Shown in pieces: positions 9,797 to 20,419 of a stretch of 64,000 nucleotides of DNA. The DNA is from Elephas maximus indicus (Eukaryota > Chordata > Mammalia > Proboscidea > Elephantidae): assembly GCF_024166365.1 (NCBI RefSeq), contig NC_064820.1, positions 85,698,001 to 85,762,000 on the forward strand, written 5' to 3'. Under the pieces are notes generated by a model that made no database searches, had not been told where the DNA came from, and worked only from the letters and a program-made list of their open reading frames with translations. Each line of letters begins with the position of its first letter. The first letter of the stretch is position 1. Position numbers and translations under genes: made by a program.

Positions 9797-10308
9797 CTTA
9801 GTCATATAGTGCCACTATAACAGAAATACCCCAAGTGGACGACTTTAACAAAGAGAAATTTATTCTCTCACAGTCCAGTAGGCTGGAAGTCCAAATTCAG
9901 GGTATCAGCTCCAGGGGAAGGCTTTCTCTCTGTCTGCTCTAAAGGAAGGTCCTTGTGATGCATCAGTCTTCCCTTGGCCTGGGAGCATCTCAGAGCAGGA
10001 ACCTCAGGTCCAAAGGACATGCTCTGCTTTCTTGGTGGTATGAGGTCCCCAGCTCTCTGCTTGCTTCCCTTTCCTTTTATCTCTTGTAAGATAAAAGGTG
10101 GTACAGGCCACACCTCAGGGAAACTTCCTTCACCTTGGATCAGGGATGTGACCTGAGCAAGAGTGTTACATCCCACCCTAATCCTTTTAACCACAGGCAG
10201 AGATTATAATTTATAACACATTGGAAAATCACAAAATGGAGGACAACTACACATGGCCTGACCAAGGTGACACATATTTTTCAAGGACACAATCCAGTCC
10301 ATTACAAA
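9797..10308 (-). mobile_element. MaLR/MLT1-like solo LTR
   Basis: Same family as 2168-2679: left end ttagtcatatagtgccacta, right end acacaatccagtccattaca, with matching interior (acaaagagaaatttattctc). Confidence 0.75.
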
Positions 10309-10559
10309 TGTCAACTTGAAAGCCTTAGTAGAAAATAACTACAGAAGTGGAAATGTATGGCTACGGAAGAAGATTAATGCGATAATACTGCTTTCTTCCT
10401 CCTTTCTGAAGCAAGTATGAAAGGAAGAACATGGTTTGTGGACAGAATTTGCCATGTTTTAATGTTGCATTTTCTGGAACTAGCTACCTTTCTTTCCTTC
10501 ATTACTCCTGGACAGACATATCTGCTTAATTTTTCAGTAAATTCTATGAGCAGTTAATG

Positions 10560-10745
10560 ACCATCGTTATTTGCTAGTCATTGTTCTAGAGGCTTTACGT
10601 AGCTCATTTATTCTTCTCAGGAGCTGTTGTTTTCCTCGTTTTACAGAGGAAGACATGGGTGATAGATGAGGAGAACTGTGGGTTAGAACAGTAACTTAAT
10701 CAAGGTCACACAGGAGAGCTGACATTGAAAGTTGTGGAAATAAGA
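10560..10745 (-). repeat. MIR
   Basis: Ancient SINE signature: tgttctagaggctttacgta, ttttacagaggaagacatgg, then aatcaaggtcacacaggaga. Diverged. Confidence 0.6.
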
Positions 10746-10869
10746 CTACAGACTTGAATTTTTGAAACAAGATCTTTGCCATTTGTTAAAAGTGGCATTC
10801 AGGAAGAACTGAGGAGAGCATCCACCAGCTAGAAGCTGGGTGAATGCTCTATTTTAGTTCCTTTTTTTT

Positions 10870-11445
10870 TTTTTTTAGTAACAGCTTTACTGAAATTTGG
10901 AAACCCTGGTGGCGTAGTGGTTAAGTGCTACTGCTGCTAACCAAAAGGTTGGCAGTTCGAATCCACCAGGTGCTCCTTGGAAACCCTATGGGGCAGTTCT
11001 ACTCCATCCTGTAGGGTTGCTGTGAGTTGTAATCTACTGGACAGCAATGGGTTTGGTTGTTTTTGGTTTACTGAAATTTATTGATAATTCACATGTCATA
11101 CAATTGACCCATTTAAAAAATGTACAATTCAGTGGTTTTTAGCATATTCACAGAGCTGTGCAGTGACCACCACAATATTAGAATGCTTCCATCACCTCCA
11201 AAGACACCCCATACCCATTAGCAGTCACTCCACACTTTCCCCCTCACCTAGGCAACTACTAATCTACTTCTTGTTTCTATGGATTTGCTTATTCTGAACA
11301 TTCCATATAAATGGAATCCTACAGTATGTGGCCATTTGTGTCTGGCTTCTTTCATTTAGCTTCGTATTTTCAAAGATCATCCATGTTGTAGTATGTATCA
11401 GTGCTTCATTTCTTTTTATTGCTCAATAATATTCCATTCTATGGG
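10870..11445 (-). mobile_element. L1 3' end (L1M type)
   Basis: Classic reverse L1 3' sequence: acaattgacccatttaaaaa, tagcatattcacagagctgt, ggatttgcttattctgaaca, tattccattctatggg. Split by the AfroSINE at 10899-11066. Confidence 0.8.
10899..11066 (+). repeat. AfroSINE with 13-bp target duplication
   Basis: Full-length copy inserted in the L1 3' end. Perfect direct repeat tttactgaaattt at 10886-10898 and 11067-11079. Confidence 0.95.
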
Positions 11446-11874
11446 TCCACCTCGTTCTTAACCCTTCAGTTTACCTGAGCTAAATTTCCTTTTCATAGCT
11501 GGGATCCGCAGGGAAGAAAGCTCTTACACTCAGAAGGAAACGTCTATACAGTTGAAAAGTGAATCAAGTATATGTTTTGAAAGCCAGAGGAATAATAATA
11601 AATAAGCTAGAAGTGCATTTTAAAAGAGATTCAAATATATGTATTTAGGATGAGAGAAGTCACAGTAAACAGAGAAGAAATTCTAATCTTCTGTTGAAGT
11701 AGAGAAGGAACAGTGACCCTTGAGCATAGAGTGAAAATCAAATTGCATTCAACAAATCTTTTTTTTAGAACCCCCTTTTACTCTATTCCCAGAGCTACTG
11801 GTGCCCTAATTCCTGAGCCCTTTGAGGATTCTGTGTTATAAATGGGATTGGTTCTTGGTTTTCTTCACTGTTCG

Positions 11875-12213
11875 CTCTTGCCTACTAACCTGAAGGTTGG
11901 CTGTTCGAACACATCCAGAAGCACCTAGTGATCTGCTTCTGTAAAGATTGTTGTTGTTAGGTGTCATCAAGTCAATGTTAACTCAGAGTGGCCCCATGTG
12001 ACGGAGTAGAGGTTTCTTGCCCATAGCGTTTTCTTGGCTGTAATCTTTAAGGAAGTAGATTGCCAGGTCTTTCTCCTGTGGAGCTGCTGGGAGGGTTTGA
12101 ATCGCCAGCCGCTTGGTTGGCAGCCACGTGCTGAAGCATATGCACCAGGAGGGCTAGAAAACCGTACGGAGCAGTTGTCCTCTGTAACACGCGGGGTCAC
12201 CTTGAGTTCTGTT
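11875..12213 (+). repeat. AfroSINE, split by a later AfroSINE
   Basis: The left part (actaacctgaaggttggctg ... tgcttctgtaaagatt) stops at 11948. The right part (gctagaaaaccgtacggagc) resumes about 12152. Together they form one plus-strand copy of the longer subtype. Confidence 0.75.
11949..12151 (-). repeat. AfroSINE nested in another AfroSINE
   Basis: Reverse copy starting ttgttgttaggtgtcatcaa, an RTE-like tail, and ending gcaccaggag. It interrupts the plus-strand copy around it. Confidence 0.8.
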
Positions 12214-12542
12214 AAACTTGTTATTTTCCTTCTAGCTTCAAATATTTCATTTGCGGTTATCATCGGTCCTTTTCTTTCTGTTCTTACAGGTTTATGCCAA
12301 AAAAAAAAAAAAGGCAAAACCTCACTGTAGTTTCAATGGGGTTTCAGGAGCCAGTGAAATAAGATGTATGTTTCAAAATGTGATCTTTACCCTGAACCCA
12401 ATGTTTCTTTATTTTTTCGTTATATCATAAGTTATTTCTTTAGTGTGAATTTCCTCCTTTAAAAATTTTTTGTTCTGCTTATGAATTGACATATTGAGAC
12501 CAAAATACTACTGTTGTATTTTCTTCTGATTTGCTAACTAAG

Positions 12543-12763
12543 AGCCAAAGAAGTGTCTGAGGACCAGAACAGTTTCAAAGTCTCTGGAAAAATTGAAAGC
12601 CTTCTGCTGCGATTCCGCTCCTCTTCAAAATAGACCCCCGACAGAGCCTCTTCAGGAGAGATTTGCAGTTTTGCCAAAATGTACTGATTTTGATGATATC
12701 AGTCTTCTACGTGCAAAGAATGCAGCTTCTTCTGAAGATTCGAAAACACAAATTCATCAAAAG
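12543..12763 (+). CDS. MSH3: MSH3 exon 3
   Basis: 221 nt from acceptor aactaag to donor gtatgt. Two bases finish a Glu codon, then 73 codons read [18 protein letters not shown] through [20 protein letters not shown] and [20 protein letters not shown] to SKTQIHQK. Length equals the human exon. [13 protein letters not shown] is the well conserved core between the PCNA-binding tail and the mismatch-binding domain. Phase 1 in, phase 0 out. A long open frame that starts inside this exon at 12593 runs past the donor by chance. Confidence 0.96.
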
Positions 12764-12837
12764 GTATGTAACTGCTATGTAGATGTTCATCTGAGCTGGC
12801 CGAGGGAGCTTTTTTTTACTTATTTTTTTAATACCTG

Positions 12838-12960
12838 GAGATTCTGATTCACTCTGTATTGGGGAGGGGTACACTGGAATTTGTGTTAAACCAAAATAAG
12901 AACAAAGTGAAAACCTCCCGGATGATTCTGACATACAGCTTGGATTAGGAGCCATTGGTT
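12838..12960 (-). repeat. MER5-like hAT remnant
   Basis: gagattctgattcactctgt near the left and ggatgattctgacatacagc near the right recall MER5A internal sequence. Strongly diverged. Confidence 0.4.
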
Positions 12961-12989
12961 TGGGGAAACGGGGGATTCTTTTTTGGTAA

Positions 12990-13500
12990 TAAAAGGAAAG
13001 TTTCTTCTTTTTTTTAATTTAATTTTTGGTGAAAGTATACAGACACACAAAAATACACCCATTCAACAATTTCTACACATACACTTCAGTGACATGAGTT
13101 ACATTCTTCGTATTGTGTCACCATTCTTGCCATCTCTATCTGTACTGTTTTACCACCATTAACTTAGACTACTGGCCCCTAAACTTTTCCTCTGTGCTTT
13201 AGAGTTATTGTTGTCAATTTGATCTCATATAGACGATTCTTTAGAAGAGCTCAATGTTCAAGGCAAATGTTCTCTATTAGTTGAACAAAACTGTTGTTTA
13301 GTTTAAAGATGCCTTCAGGGGATAGTTTCAGTTCATGGTTTAACAGTTATTTCAGGGCAATAGATGTGGCAGTTCTCAGACCAGTAGTCTCAGTTGGTCC
13401 AGTAAGTCTGGTTTCCATAAGAATTTGAAACTCTGTTCCATAGTTTTTCCTCCTTTTGATCAGGATCCATCTGTTAGGAAGGATAGTTCTGTGTAGTCAT
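12990..13500 (-). mobile_element. Afrotherian L1 3' end, old copy
   Basis: ggtgaaagtatacagacaca, cattcaacaatttctacaca, gatctcatatagacgattct and ctcagttggtccagtaagtc match the 4505 and 27900 copies in the same order. Confidence 0.6.
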
Positions 13501-13701
13501 TCCAGTTTCCATGATTTGTATGAAAAATCATGGTAGGCAATTTTATAGGTGTTTTTTGGTTCTCAGTTGAGAGAAGAATCCATGTAAAGTAAACCAAATG
13601 AATACTGGCTCTTTTCCGATGTCTGTTTTGTGACTCCAATTTTTTTCATTGTTTTCAAAATCAGGGACGTAGCTCTGGCTCCATCATTGAAGTCTATAGT
13701 T

Positions 13702-13868
13702 CAGAGTCGTGATTCTCAACTCAAGCTTTAAATTATAATCACCTGGAGAAACTTAAAAAAATTTGTTTACTGAGAATTGGGCATGGGTTTTTTTTTTTTC
13801 TTTTTGGGGGGCGTGAATTTTTTTTTAAAGCTTCCGTTTTAATCTCTAGCCATAGTTGAGAACCATTG
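13702..13868. mobile_element. MER5A-type hAT element
   Basis: Termini cgtgattctcaactcaag and ccatagttgagaaccattg are inverted repeats. Interior ataatcacctggagaaactt is typical MER5A. Non-autonomous. Confidence 0.75.
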
Positions 13869-14143
13869 AATTAGAGAAATTGTTCTTTATATACTTTTTG
13901 AGTCATCAAGATTCTGATGAAAGCTGTGTCATCTTTCCTTAGAAAAATGTTCTCAGATCAACAAAATTTTATATAGTTTTCAGAATTTCACGCTCCTCTT
14001 TTTTTTTTCCCCGTGAAGTCCAGATCCATGAGCTCCCCTAATTCCCCTCACCACAACCTTCAGCCAGACTAAAAGTGGGTTGACTTACTTAACCTTAGAG
14101 TATCAGGACAAAAAAAAGGTTTTTTTATTTTCTTTTGAGTATC

Positions 14144-14160
14144 TTTTTGACGGCACTGAG
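14144..14160 (+). repeat. AfroSINE tail fragment
   Basis: tttttgacggcactgag, then a TTTA run. Only the extreme 3' core remains. Confidence 0.45.
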
Positions 14161-14178
14161 TTTTATTTATTTATTTAT

Positions 14179-14437
14179 TTTAATACTTAGAAGCAATTCA
14201 TCTGAGTGTAGTGATCATAAAGTATAAAACCTGTTGCCGTTAAGTCGATTCAGACTCCTAGCAACCCTATAGGACAGAGTAGAACTGCCCCGTAGGGTTT
14301 CCAAGGAGTGGCTGGTGGATTTGAACTGCTAACCTTTGGGTTATAGCCAAGCTCTTAACCACTGCAGTTTATTTTCTTTTTTAATTTCTTTTAATACTTA
14401 GAAGCAATTCACCTGAGTGTAGTTTTCATAAAGTATA
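14179..14437. repeat. About 47-bp direct repeat around an AfroSINE
   Basis: tttaatacttagaagcaatt and the following gtgtag ... cataaagtat occur at about 14179-14223 and again at about 14391-14437. The two copies differ by only a few bases. Confidence 0.85.
14228..14366 (-). repeat. AfroSINE
   Basis: ctgttgccgttaagtcgatt at the left, ccaagctcttaaccactgc at the right. Lies between the two copies of the direct repeat. Confidence 0.88.
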
Positions 14438-15531
14438 GAGGTCATAAAGTATGTCTATTAAAGCTCACTTTACTAATTGGAGAATTTACTCCAGGGCCTC
14501 ACTGTTGCTTTATAGATAAAATAACCGACTTGACATTTCTAAGTCACAGCAAACTGGAAGTAACCGGTTAGAAGGGACACCTAGAAGCAGTTCATGGACA
14601 TTATTACAAAGTGATAGTTGACTGATGGCATAGAAAGAGACAGATGAATGGTAAAAACCTGTCAAATGAGTATAAAGTGCCCAGATCATTATTGAGGGGG
14701 TCAGCAACCGTACAAGTCTTGATAGGTACTGAAATTGCCATTTTATTATTGTGATCACCCTGAATTGTAAAGCAAAGTTAACAGTGAGTTCAGCCTCTCT
14801 GTGTCTGGGCATATGAAAAAATACAAAATATCTGAGAAGTATTTCCACCCGAATGTTTTTTTTTTTTTAAATATTGCTTAATATTTAAGTAGTCAGATTG
14901 ACTTACTTGTTAGCATCCTATATGGATAAAACTTTTTTCTGGATGCTTTCTGTCCACCCACATATGGATGAATAAGGTATTAAGTAAAAACTTTTTTTCT
15001 AGGAAGTGTGTTTTTTTAAAGTATTGATTAAATTTTACAATATATAGTATTCCTAAATTTTTTGCAGAAGACATGAGTGCTTAATAGAAAATACATCAAA
15101 AATTAAATGCAAATGTGTTCTCAAAGCTGGTGTACTTTGACTCACGTTTCTCTGCCACAATTCTCCATGACTTACCGTCTCATTGCTGATGTTTGGAGTT
15201 TGCCAGGCTGTATATACATTGAATCTTTTAAAAAGTTAGTGCCCTTACTGACTTTTTAAGACATTTAGCAACTGCAAAGTACGTGTTCCTGGGTTTTCTC
15301 TTGGTCTAGGGCTCCCCTCCCTGGGCCATAAAGACAGTTCTCTTTCTCTCTTCCTCTGCTGGTCACTAGTCTTTTAGATCATATTTTTAGTTCCAGAGGT
15401 AGCTTGGTAAATTTTTAGATGTAGGCAGTGATACCTGTATTGGATATAGCCTATAAAGTTGGCTCATTTTACCTTTGGTCAAAGTTGAGTCTAACAATAA
15501 GCAATGTGCTTTAAGCTGTGAATTGGAATTA

Positions 15532-16000
15532 TAGGCAGTCCCTAGGTTATTAATGAGATTAATTCCTGTGTGTTTCAGTTGAATTTGTAGGTAAGTAGGA
15601 CAGATGCATCTGATTCTTACTTAGCCTTACTTTAGTGCAAGAGGAGGGCTGGTGGCATAGTGGTTAAGAGCTCGGCTGCTAACCAAAAGTCAGTAGTTCA
15701 AATCCTCCAGCCACCCCTGGAAACCCTACAGGACAGTTGTACTCTCTCCCATAGGGTCCCTAGGAGTTGGAATCAACTCAATGGCAACGGGTTTGGTTGC
15801 TGGTTTGGTTAGTGCGAGGAAAGGCTCGGAACCTTTTCAATGCTTTAAAAGTGGCACGGGCAGCAAGTGAAGGTGATTGCGATGAAGAATTTGTTGTGAG
15901 TGGGAGTTGTTTCAGTCTTTTCCAAGTCAGGGCAAATTTACATAACGTTAAAGGGCAAGTGTGAGTTGTCCTTAAGTTTGTAACCCGGGTACTGCCTGTA
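15532..16000. mobile_element. Tigger-like DNA transposon, non-autonomous
   Basis: Left end aggcagtccctaggttat and right end gtaacccgggtactgcct are inverted repeats, bordered by TA on each side as expected for Tc1/mariner-Tigger insertions. Split by the AfroSINE at 15645-15809. Confidence 0.7.
15645..15809 (+). repeat. AfroSINE
   Basis: gggctggtggcatagtggtt at the 5' end, core gagttggaatcaactcaatg. Flanks tagtgcaagag and tagtgcgagga are a decayed target duplication. Confidence 0.88.
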
Positions 16001-16435
16001 ATTTCGGTTTTCATCACATAAACGTAAGGATAGTAGGAATACTAATGTTGAAAATGGAACCTTGTCCTTTATGCTTTCCAGGAGCTCTTTCCGTTGTCTC
16101 TTTACCAGAACAACCGAGGTTCTTTACTGGAATCAAGATTTCTAGAATATACTATCTTTTAGCATGTGTTTGGAAAAATAAAACATTAAATGTGTAGTTG
16201 TAGCTGCCGGGATGCTTGATGAAAGCAGCTCTGCCTTCCTGCTGAGAGAGAGGCAGATTCGTTGGCTTTTTGTGAATTACACACCTGAGAATAAATGATA
16301 CAAAGAAATGATAATAACTTTACTGTTATTTATTTAACAAAATCAAAATATGAAAGTATATAAAACATTAAAATGTTCAGATTTTAAAAATTTGCTTAGT
16401 TACATGATAGTTTAGTGTGGGTCATACTTTTTTTT

Positions 16436-16834
16436 ATGGATTGAATTGTGTCCCCCCAAAAAATGTGTTGTGAATCCTAAACCCTGGTTATAATCCTTGT
16501 TGGGAATGGGGTTTCTTTGTTATGTTAATAGGTAGTATTACTATAGGGTATGTCTTAAGTCAATTTCTTTTGAGATATAAAAGAGCAGATTAAGCAAGCC
16601 AACACAAATGGAGGGGAAGATACATGCCACATTCTTACCCAGACACCTAGGAATGAACAGAAACTGAAAAGAGACTAGGACCCTTCCCCAGAGTGGACAG
16701 AGAGAAAACCTTCCCCTAGAGCCAGCGCCCTGAGTTCACACTTCTAGCCTTCTAAACTGTGAGAAAATAAATTGCTGTCCATTAAATCCACACGATTGTG
16801 GCATTTCTGTTACAGCAGCACTAGATAACTAAGA
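16436..16834 (+). mobile_element. MaLR/MLT1-like solo LTR
   Basis: Starts ttatggattgaattgtgtcc, ends cagcagcactagataactaa, with the usual gtgagaaaataaattgctgt polyadenylation block near the 3' side. Forward orientation. Confidence 0.8.
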
Positions 16835-16856
16835 TGCTTTTTTTTTTAGTCTTTCG

Positions 16857-19800
16857 TTGTTGTTGTCAGGTGTTGGGTTGGTTTTGACTCATAGTAACCC
16901 TTTGTACAACAAAACGAAACACCGCCTGATCCTGTACCATCCTCAGAATCATTGTTATGTTTGCGCCCATTGTCGCAGCCCCTATGTCAGTCCATCTTGT
17001 TGAGGGTGTTCCTCTTTTTAGCTGACCCTCTACTTTACCAAGCCTCATGTCCTTCTCCAGAGACTGGTCCCTCCTGATTACATGTCCAAAGTATTTGAGA
17101 CGGAGCCTCGCCATCCTTGTTTCGCGGGAGCATTCTGGTTGTACTTCTGAGACATATTTGTTCGTTTTTCTCGGAGTCCATGATATATTTGATATTCTTT
17201 GCCAACACCATAATTCAAAGGCATCAATTCTTTTTCGGTCTCCCTTATTCAATGTCCAGGTTTCCCATGCATGTGAGGCGATTGGTTTGGGTCAGATGCA
17301 CCTTTCTCCTCAAAGTGATGTTTGTTTTTTAACGCTTTAAAGAGGCCTTTTACAGCAGATTTGCGTGGTGTAATACGTTGTTTGATTTCTTGACTGCTGC
17401 TTTCATGGGAGTTGCTTGTGCATCCAAGTAAAATGAAATCCTTGACAACTTCAGTATTTTCTTTGTTTGTCATGATGTTGCTCATTGGCACAGTTTTAAG
17501 GATTTTTGTTTCCTTTATGTTGAGGTGTGATCCATACTGCAGGCTGTGGTCTTTGATCTTCATCAGTAAGTGATTCAAGTTCTCTTCACTTTTAGCAAGA
17601 AGGGTTGTATCATCTGCATATCAAGGTTGTTAATTAGTTTTCTTCCAATCCTGATGCCACGTTGTTCTGATGTCTAGTTTCTTGGACTATTTGCTGAGCA
17701 TACCAATTGAATAAGTATGGTGAAAGGATACACCACACCTTTTCTTATTTTAAACCATGCAGTAGCCCCTTGTTCTGTTTGAACAGCTACCTCTTTGTCT
17801 TAGTTTCACATGAGCAAAATAAAGTGTTCTGGAATCCCTGTTCTTCACAGTATTGTCAATAATTTGTTATGGTCTACACAGTTGAAAACTCTGTGGGGCA
17901 GTTCTAATCTGTCCTGTAGGGTCGCTGTGAGTCGGAATTGACTTGACGGCACTGGGTTTGGTTTTGGTTTGACACAGTTGAATGCCTGTGCATAGTCAGT
18001 AAAACACAAGTGAACATCTTTTTGGTATTCTCCACTTTCTGCTTTCAGCCAATATCTGTCTGACATCAGCAATGATATCCTTGTTCCATGTCCTCTTCTA
18101 AGTCTGGCTTGAAATTCTGGCAGTTCCCTGTCAATGTACTGCTGCAACCATTTTTTAATTGTCTTCAGCAAAAGTTTACTTATGTGTGATATTAATGATG
18201 TTGTTCAGTTATTTCCACATTCAATTGCATCACCTTTCCACAAATATGGACCTCCTTCATTCGCTTTCTGCAGGTAGCTTTCTTCCAAATTTCTTGGTAT
18301 AGACAAGTGAGCACTTCCAGACTTAGATCTGTTTGTTGGCACATCTCAATTGTTATTCTTTTAATTCCTGGAGCCTTGTTTTCACCAATGCCTTCAGTGC
18401 AGCTTGGACTTCTTCCTTCACTACCATCAGTTCTTGATCATATGCTCCCTCCTGAAATGGTATGTTAACCACTTCTTTTTGGTACAGTGAGTCTGTGTAT
18501 TCCTTCCATCTTCTTTTGATGCTTTCTGCATTGTTCAATATTTTGCACATAGAATCTCTCAGTATTGCAACTTGGGGCCTGAATTTTCTCTTCAGTTCTT
18601 TCAGCTTGAGAAATGCTGAACGTGTTCTTCAGTTTTGGTTTTCTAACTCCAGGTTTTTTTGCACATTTCATTATAATGCTTTACTTTGTCTTCTTGAGCC
18701 GCCTTTTGAAATCTTCTGTTCAGCTCTTTTACTTCATCATTTCTTCCATTTGTTTTAGCTGCTCGATGTTCAAGAGCAAGTTTCAGTCTTTTCTAATGTT
18801 CATTTTGGTCTTTCCTTGTCTTTTTAACGACCTTTTGCTTTCTTCAAGTATGATGTCCTTGATGTTATTCCACAACTCATCTCGTCTTAGGTCATTAGTG
18901 TTCAACGCGTCAAATCTATTTTCGAGATGGTCTCTAAATTCAGATGAGATATACTCAAGTCGTACTTTGGCTGTCATGGATTTGCTGTAATTTTCTTCAG
19001 CTTCACCTTGAATTTGCATATGAGCAATTGACGATCTGTTCTGCAGGTGGCCCCTGGCCTTGCTTTGACTGATGATACTGAGGTTTTCCATTGTCTCTTT
19101 CTATAGATGTAGTCAGTTTGATCCTGTGTAGTCCATCTGGCAAGATCCACGTGTGTAGTGCTGTTTATATTGTTGAGAAAAGGCATGTCCAATGAATAAG
19201 TCGTTTCTCTTACAAAATTCTACCATGCAATCTTTGGTGTCGTTTCTATCCCCAAGGTCATATTTTCTAACTATTGGTCCTTCTTCTTGGTTTCTACCTT
19301 TCGGATTCAAATCACCAGTAATTATTGGCGCATCTTGATTGTATGTTTGATCAATTTTAGACTGCAGAAGTTGGTAAAAATCTTCAATTTCTTCATATTT
19401 GGGAGCTAGACTTAAGGTTGGTGCCCAAATTTGAGTAATAGTCATATTAACTGATTTTCTTTGAGGGGTATGGATATTATCCTATCACTGACAATGTTGT
19501 ACTTCAGGATAGATCTTAAAATTGCTTTTTCACAATGAACGCAACTCCATTCCTCTTTAATTTGTCATTCCCAGCACAGTAGAACATATGATTGTCTGAT
19601 TCCAAATGGCCAATACCAGTCCGTTCCAGCTCACTAATGCCTAGGGTGTCTGATCTCAAGTGTTCCATTTCATTTTTGATGACCTCCAATTTTCCTTGAT
19701 TCATACTTTGTACATGTTCCAGGTACTAATGGATGTTTGCAGCTGTTTTTTCTCAATTTGAGTCATTCCACATCAGCAGATGAAGATATCGAAAGCTTTA

Positions 19801-20110
19801 CTCCATCTACTTCATTAAGGTCGACTATTCTGAGGAGGCAGCTCTTCTCCAGTTGCATTTTGAGAGCCTTCCAATCTGAGGGAAGCACTATTTCAGACAG
19901 TGCTCCTCTGCTATTCGTAAGGTTTTCACTGACCAATTCTCTTTGGAAGTAGATTGCCAGGTGCTTCCTCCTAGTCTGTTGTAGCCTGAAAGCTCCGTTG
20001 AAACCTGTCTACCATTGATAACCTTGCTGGTGTTTGAAATACTTGTGACATAGCCTCCAGCATCACAGCAACACTCAAGCCACTACAGTATGACAAACTG
20101 ATGAGACAAC
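16857..20110 (-). mobile_element. RTE (BovB-like) LINE, copy 2, longest
   Basis: About 3.2 kb, reverse. From the left: 3' end ttgttgttgtcaggtg, the C-terminal domain (RISNISWTPRKTNK), reverse transcriptase (ELPEFQARLRRGHGTR, CFTDYAQAFNCV), then the linker region. The endonuclease portion follows (IIT-GDLNPKGRNQEEG, VEFCKRNDLFI) and finally 5' non-coding sequence. Many frameshifts and stops, so not functional. The 5' edge is uncertain (20110 to 20165). Interrupted by a truncated AfroSINE. Confidence 0.9.
17887..17971 (+). repeat. 5'-truncated AfroSINE inside RTE
   Basis: Only the 3' half (ctgtggggcagttctaatct to the gtttggttttggtttg tail). Perfect 11-bp target duplication acacagttgaa at 17876-17886 and 17972-17982. 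Confidence 0.93.
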
Positions 20111-20257
20111 TTGCCTGAATACTGCAATGTGCTACCATAAACCTTTCACCTGGATTCACCAATTGTTAGCTTTGTGCCAAATTGACATCTCTCTTTGGAA
20201 ACTATTATATTATCACGGCTAGAACTTTTTAAACTATAAAACTCTTTTCGTTCACAG

Positions 20258-20419
20258 GACAAAACACTAACTTCTGATCCTAAGCCATCTAACAAACGGA
20301 CCAAAAGCATCTACACGCCATTAGAATTACAATACATAGAAATGAAGCAGCAGCATAAAGATGTAATTTTGTTTGTGGAATGTGGATATAAGTATAGATT
20401 CTTTGGTGACGATGCAGAG
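20258..20419 (+). CDS. MSH3: MSH3 exon 4
   Basis: 162 nt, phase 0 on both sides, from acceptor ttcacag to donor gtaagt. Reads [35 protein letters not shown], then [19 protein letters not shown]. Start of the mismatch-binding domain (MutS domain I). The Tyr-Lys pair of GYKYRFFG corresponds to the Tyr-Lys that contacts insertion/deletion loops in MutS-beta, and replaces the Phe-x-Glu of MSH6. The exon is 17 codons shorter than human exon 4 (71 codons). The missing part is the poorly conserved linker before NKRSKSIYTP. Splice sites and frame are intact, so this looks like an in-frame deletion, not damage. Confidence 0.95.

Larger units (their letters stand above)
8719..12542 (+). other. MSH3: MSH3 intron 2
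   Basis: GT-AG intron of 3,824 bp with AfroSINEs, a MaLR LTR, a MIR and an L1 3' end. Apart from these, 8719-9120, 9320-9790, 10310-10555, 11450-11870 and 12216-12540 show only AT-rich intron. Confidence 0.9.
12764..20257 (+). other. MSH3: MSH3 intron 3
   Basis: GT-AG intron of 7,494 bp. Contents from left: MER5-like and L1 remnants, AfroSINEs, a Tigger-like element, a MaLR LTR and the longest RTE copy. I recognise nothing in about 13505-13700, 13870-14140, 14440-15530 and 16005-16430. Confidence 0.9.

Noticed and set aside
12593..12847. 84-codon frame starting inside MSH3 exon 3
   Set aside because: It reads past the exon 3 donor into the intron. The true coding segment ends at 12763.
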